From: Thermoplasmata archaeon
Lineage (GTDB): Archaea; Thermoplasmatota; Penumbrarchaeia; Penumbrarchaeales; EX4484-36
DNA: 5,802 nt
Assembly: GCA_021160765.1 (NCBI GenBank)
Contig: JAGHBW010000174.1
Coordinates: 1 to 5,802, forward strand
Reading direction: 5' to 3'
Every line of letters starts with the position of its first letter. Position 1 is the first letter of the stretch. Shown piece after piece: positions 5,478 to 5,802 of the stretch. The translations under genes and the position numbers were made by a program. The notes beneath the pieces were generated by a model. The model saw only the letters and a program-made list of their open reading frames with translations, did not search any database and had not been told where the DNA came from.

Positions 5478-5507
5478 GCAGCAGTCAACTTACCTGTTAA
5501 CAGCTGC
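5478..5507. other. Imperfect 12-base inverted repeat (hairpin), possible terminator or operator
   Basis: GCAGCAGTCAAC and GTTAACAGCTGC pair at 10 of 12 positions around a 6-base loop; the mismatches are 5483/5502 and 5486/5499. The element lies 17 bases past the stop of the small membrane-protein gene and about 22 bases upstream of the TATA box of the regulator. No T-run follows directly on either strand; the nearest on the minus strand is TTTTT about 20 bases on, inside the TATA region. It could end the small gene's transcript or be a regulator site. Confidence 0.35.
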
Positions 5508-5523
5508 TTAGCTCCCCCCAGAA

Positions 5524-5712
5524 TCACACTTCCCCCTTTACGCCGCAGTTTGGGCAGGTTATTATAAAGAGCCTTCCAGAAACCCCCGGGGGAAAACTCA
5601 TCATGAAAATTAAGATGACCGTTAGAACGATTGCGGTGTTTAGGATAAGAATTAGATTCCTTCTCAACCTATAACCCTTTATTACCTCATGGTAGTTTTC
5701 AGGAATGTACAT
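5524..5712 (-). CDS. Small single-pass membrane protein with C-terminal CPxCG zinc knuckle
   Basis: The product has 62 residues. Residues 12-19 (KGYRLRRN) are basic, 20-38 form one strongly hydrophobic membrane segment, and the tail ends FIITCPNCGVKGEV with C53-P-N-C56-G, half of a zinc-ribbon knuckle. A single pair of cysteines cannot hold zinc alone, so a dimer or partner would be needed. Under the positive-inside rule, the N-terminus is cytoplasmic and the knuckle outside, unusual for a CPxCG motif; the opposite topology is possible. The gene is judged real because an in-frame TAA (5715-5713) sits directly before the ATG and a TATA-like element lies at leaderless distance upstream. Small CPxCG proteins are common in archaea, mostly of unknown function. 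Family not recognised. Confidence 0.6.
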   Translation of the reverse strand: MYIPENYHEVIKGYRLRRNLILILNTAIVLTVILIFMMSFPPGVSGRLFIITCPNCGVKGEV

Positions 5713-5733
5713 TTAAACAGCGTGCAGAAGGCG

Positions 5734-5746
5734 TAATACATATTAT
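5734..5746 (-). promoter_or_regulatory. TATA-like element for the small membrane-protein gene
   Basis: The minus strand reads ATAATATGTATTA, centred about 28 bases before the ATG at 5712. It predicts a leaderless or nearly leaderless transcript. Confidence 0.5.
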
Positions 5747-5768
5747 CCTTTTCCCAACCTGGCGGATG

Positions 5769-5777
5769 TTTTAATAT
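5769..5777 (+). promoter_or_regulatory. TATA-like element for a gene probably starting at the right edge
   Basis: GTTTTAATAT (from 5768) is a plausible plus-strand TATA box. An ATG at 5799-5801 follows at leaderless distance and would start a gene outside the window, divergent from the small membrane-protein gene. Only four bases of that frame are present, so this is weak. Confidence 0.35.
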
Positions 5778-5802
5778 CCCAATCCCTATCCCTGTACGAT
5801 GA

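Noticed and set aside
1..5802. CRISPR array or mobile element suggested by the Cas4-like fragment
   Set aside because: No spaced direct repeats, transposase frame, terminal inverted repeats or target duplications were seen.

Overview
The window reads as archaeal chromosome, most likely euryarchaeal and perhaps Thermoplasmatota-like. The support is a eukaryote/archaeal-type ribosomal protein L15e, an archaeal-type cytidylate kinase whose P-loop lacks the usual Lys, a ModE-type helix-turn-helix, and TATA boxes placed about 25 bases before several start codons (leaderless transcripts). Arginine is written mostly as AGA/AGG. Placement below phylum level is a guess. Gene density is very high: no gene-free stretch exceeds about 160 bases, and there is no RNA gene, insertion sequence or CRISPR array.

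Layout. Bases 2-202 (+) are the C-terminal end of a Cas4-like Fe-S nuclease that enters from the left. Its stop directly abuts the stop of rpl15e (203-793, -). A divergent promoter region (794-954) then serves rpl15e and an MgtC/SapB-family membrane protein (955-1626, +). The latter overlaps tail-to-tail by 7 bases with cytidylate kinase (1620-2177, -). An 83-base AT-rich divergent promoter follows. It leads to a two-gene operon on +: a 674-residue coiled-coil protein ending in a KaiC/RAD55-like domain (2261-4285) and, 2 bases later, a ModE-HTH + Nudix fusion (4288-4995). This operon overlaps tail-to-tail by 30 bases with a winged-helix regulator (4966-5421, -), which has a 27-base inverted repeat over its start codon. 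Last is a small single-pass membrane protein with a CPxCG knuckle (5524-5712, -). A plus-strand TATA-like element and an ATG lie at the extreme right edge.

How the genes may work together. rpl15e and cmk are housekeeping genes. The most unusual part is the operon at 2261-4995. The KaiC-like domain seems to have lost all three ATPase elements (Walker A Lys, the paired catalytic Glu, Walker B Asp), so it looks like a pseudo-ATPase on a long jointed rod. Its partner combines a DNA-binding domain with an intact Nudix catalytic box of the ADP-ribose pyrophosphatase type, in the opposite domain order to bacterial NrtR. A link between a nucleotide-sensing regulator and a structural scaffold is inference from the 2-base spacing only.
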